Translations under genes and position numbers: made by a program
The notes under the pieces: generated by a model
The model's database searches: none
The model's input: only the letters and a program-made list of their open reading frames with translations
What the model was told of the DNA's origin: nothing
In this document: positions 14,657-15,781 of the stretch, piece by piece
How positions within the stretch are numbered: position 1 is the stretch's first letter
How the letters are laid out: each line of letters opens with the position of its first letter
Assembly: GCA_021647805.1 (NCBI GenBank)
Contig: JAKITZ010000027.1
Coordinates: 1 to 15,781 of the forward strand
DNA from: Robiginitomaculum sp.
GTDB taxonomy: Bacteria; Pseudomonadota; Alphaproteobacteria; Caulobacterales; Maricaulaceae
Reading direction: 5' to 3'
DNA: 15,781 nt

Positions 14657-14733
14657 GGTCCCGTAGCTCAGTAGGATAGAGCACCAGATTCCTAATCTGG
14701 GGGTCGCGCGTTCGAATCGCGCCGGGATCACCA
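14657..14733 (+). tRNA. tRNA-Arg (anticodon CCU)
   Basis: The 77-base sequence folds into a full cloverleaf. The acceptor stem is GGTCCCG with CGGGATC, the D-stem is GCTC with GAGC, the anticodon stem is CCAGA with TCTGG, and the T-stem is GCGCG with CGCGC around TTCGAAT. The anticodon CCT is at 14691-14693, so the tRNA reads AGG. The discriminator is A (14730) and CCA is encoded (14731-14733), followed directly by a T-run that may end transcription. No copy of its 3' end was seen elsewhere in the window, so there is no sign of use as an attachment site. Confidence 0.97.
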
Positions 14734-14836
14734 TTTTTATCAACTGAAGCAGAGCCTATAAAATACCTTGATTTTCCAATAAACGGATAAAGACTTACAC
14801 ATTTGTTACACACTTTTATGTTTGGCCGAACGCATT

Positions 14837-14891
14837 TTGCATACATTACCAAATTGATAGATTTTGTTTTTATTATATAAAACTTGCATAC
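14837..14891 (+). repeat. Direct repeat TTGCATAC flanking a promoter
   Basis: TTGCATAC occurs at 14837-14844 and again at 14884-14891, 47 bp apart. One copy lies upstream of the -35 box and the other over the expected transcription start of the SRPBCC/ArsR genes. They could be paired regulator sites, but an 8-bp repeat in AT-rich DNA may be chance. Confidence 0.3.
14854..14881 (+). promoter_or_regulatory. Candidate sigma-70 promoter of the SRPBCC-ArsR genes
   Basis: TTGATA (14854-14859, 5 of 6) and TATAAA (14876-14881, 5 of 6) are 16 bp apart in AT-rich DNA. Transcription would begin near 14888, giving a leader of about 44 bases. That leader contains the perfect palindrome CTAATATTAG (14912-14921) just before the ribosome site GGGA. 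The rest of the 198-bp gap after the tRNA contains no gene that I can support. Confidence 0.55.
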
Positions 14892-14931
14892 TTATTTGAT
14901 ATTAATTCTAACTAATATTAGGGAAGCAATT

Positions 14932-15567
14932 ATGGATTATGGTAGCGCATCAGGCCTTGAGTTTAGAGGCACGGAGGAAATAACGTACAGGGGCAAACCT
15001 GCCCGTAGCGTAACTGGTACGCAAATATTTCGCACCAAGATTGATGATCTATGGGATGCACTGACAAACCCAGAGCTAATACCGCGTTGGTTTCTTACCG
15101 TCAGTGGCGATCTGCATCTCGAAGGGCTGTACCAACTCAAAGGCCATGCAGGCGGCAAGATTACCCGGTGTGACCCACCCAAAGCGCTTGATGTAACGTG
15201 GGAGGTTGGGAACAATACGAGTTGGGTTAAAGTAAGGTTGGAACCAAAAGAACTAGGCACTCAGTTATTGCTCGAACATGTGATGCTCAAAGATGCTGAT
15301 AGCGAATCCCATTGGAAGCAATATGGCCCTGGCGCAACGGGCGTCGGATGGGAACTGTCCTTTCTTGCCCTCAGCTATCATCTGGTAAATAATGGTGCCA
15401 CTGTTAACTCAGAAGAAAATGCCGCATGGATGGCATCAGACAATGGTAAGGCTTTCATGCGCAATTCCGCGAAAAACTGGGGCGCAGCTCATATTGCTTC
15501 AGGAAAATCCGCTGAAATCGCACACGCCATGGCTAATCGGACAGTAAAATTTTATACAGGTGAGTAA
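14932..15567 (+). CDS. SRPBCC/AHSA1-domain protein
   Basis: A 211-residue protein of the START-like SRPBCC fold, AHSA1 branch, which forms a deep hydrophobic ligand cavity. Visible family segments are IDDLWDALTNPELIPRWF, a glycine-rich turn leading to ITRCDPPKALDVTWE, and TQLLLEHVML, followed by GPGATGVGWE, typical of the bacterial members paired with ArsR regulators. The ligand is not known. The start at 14932 is chosen because of GGGA at 14921-14924 and the family-like N-terminus; a longer in-frame start at 14884 overlaps the promoter. The stop overlaps the start of the next gene in the sequence TAATG, so the two are translationally coupled. Confidence 0.88.
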   Translation: MDYGSASGLEFRGTEEITYRGKPARSVTGTQIFRTKIDDLWDALTNPELIPRWFLTVSGDLHLEGLYQLKGHAGGKITRCDPPKALDVTWEVGNNTSWVKVRLEPKELGTQLLLEHVMLKDADSESHWKQYGPGATGVGWELSFLALSYHLVNNGATVNSEENAAWMASDNGKAFMRNSAKNWGAAHIASGKSAEIAHAMANRTVKFYTGE

Positions 15568-15781
15568 TGCACGCATTTGATGTTTTGGGTGACCCTGTTA
15601 GGCGCCACATTCTCCAATTACTGTCAGACGATTTGTTATTTCGGGCGCCATTGTTGATATTGTCCACGAGAAATTTGGAATTGGTCAATCAGCAATCTCT
15701 CAACAATTAAAAGTGCTCCGCGATAATGGATTTGCCAAAGTGACAATAGACGGAACACGCCGTATCTACGAACTTGATACT
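15567..15781 (+). pseudogene. ArsR-family regulator, partial at window end, apparent frameshift
   Basis: The frame starting at the ATG at 15567 reads MHAFDVLGDPVRRHILQLLS, the standard start of an ArsR winged-helix repressor. It then leaves the family pattern and stops at 15708-15710 after 47 codons. A second frame (codon starts at 15644, 15647 and on) continues the family exactly: GAIVDIVHEKFGIGQSAISQ, then QLKVLRDNGFAKV and TRRIYELDT to the window edge. It contains the recognition helix and the wing. The join lies at about 15630-15645 and is equivalent to one missing base. Either the gene is broken, the sequence has an error, or the frame shifts during translation. The C-terminus lies outside the window. 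Confidence 0.8.

Noticed and set aside
14657..14733. tRNA-Arg as an integration site for a mobile element
   Set aside because: No integrase gene, no direct repeat of the tRNA 3' end, and ordinary chromosomal genes on both sides.
14619..14852. Minus-strand open frame of 77 codons containing GAIRTRDPQIRNLVLYPTELRD
   Set aside because: It is the antisense of the tRNA-Arg gene, a well-known false protein in databases; no ribosome site or other coding evidence.

Overview
The window looks like ordinary chromosome of a flagellated alphaproteobacterium of moderate GC content. The lineage call rests on four things: an 82-residue GapR/DUF2312 nucleoid protein, which is essentially alphaproteobacterial; the 41-residue cysteine-poor form of ribosomal protein L36; an alphaproteobacterial-type MotA; and the order pgk - class I aldolase - thiE - Sel1 protein - efp - suhB. 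The Maricaulales/Hyphomonadaceae side of the class is a reasonable guess, but the sequence alone does not settle it. No insertion sequence, phage gene, CRISPR array or integrase was seen.

Layout. Positions 1-4438 (+) run from the last codons of phosphoglycerate kinase through class I fructose-bisphosphate aldolase, ThiE, an exported Sel1-repeat protein, elongation factor P and an inositol monophosphatase (SuhB). Positions 4454-7130 (-) hold, in transcription order, rpmJ (L36), an exported TPR protein, gapR, an exported arginine/agmatine-deiminase family protein and an unrecognised basic protein that overlaps it. A lytic murein transglycosylase (7364-8569, +) converges on an MFS transporter (8573-9805, -) with only 3 bp between the stops. 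An intrinsic terminator then closes a two-gene unit of small exported cysteine-containing proteins (9961-10848, -). Divergent to these are motA and an unrecognised membrane-anchored, very acidic protein (11069-12523, +). Then come mnmC (12701-14575, +), tRNA-Arg(CCU) (14657-14733, +) and an AHSA1/SRPBCC gene coupled to an ArsR-family regulator that is cut by the window end and carries an apparent frameshift.

How the genes work together. Most are housekeeping genes: lower glycolysis, thiamine, translation (EF-P, L36, MnmC, tRNA-Arg), nucleoid structure, envelope maintenance and flagellar rotation. The most interesting parts are regulatory or unassigned. They are a 10-bp inverted repeat over the MFS promoter, a terminator-like hairpin in the rpmJ leader, a TPR gene that seems to be transcribed without a leader from a promoter whose -35 box is palindromic, an exported deiminase with altered signature motifs, the acidic partner of motA, and the broken arsR frame. 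I found no convincing new multi-gene system; the candidates are stated below with their limits.
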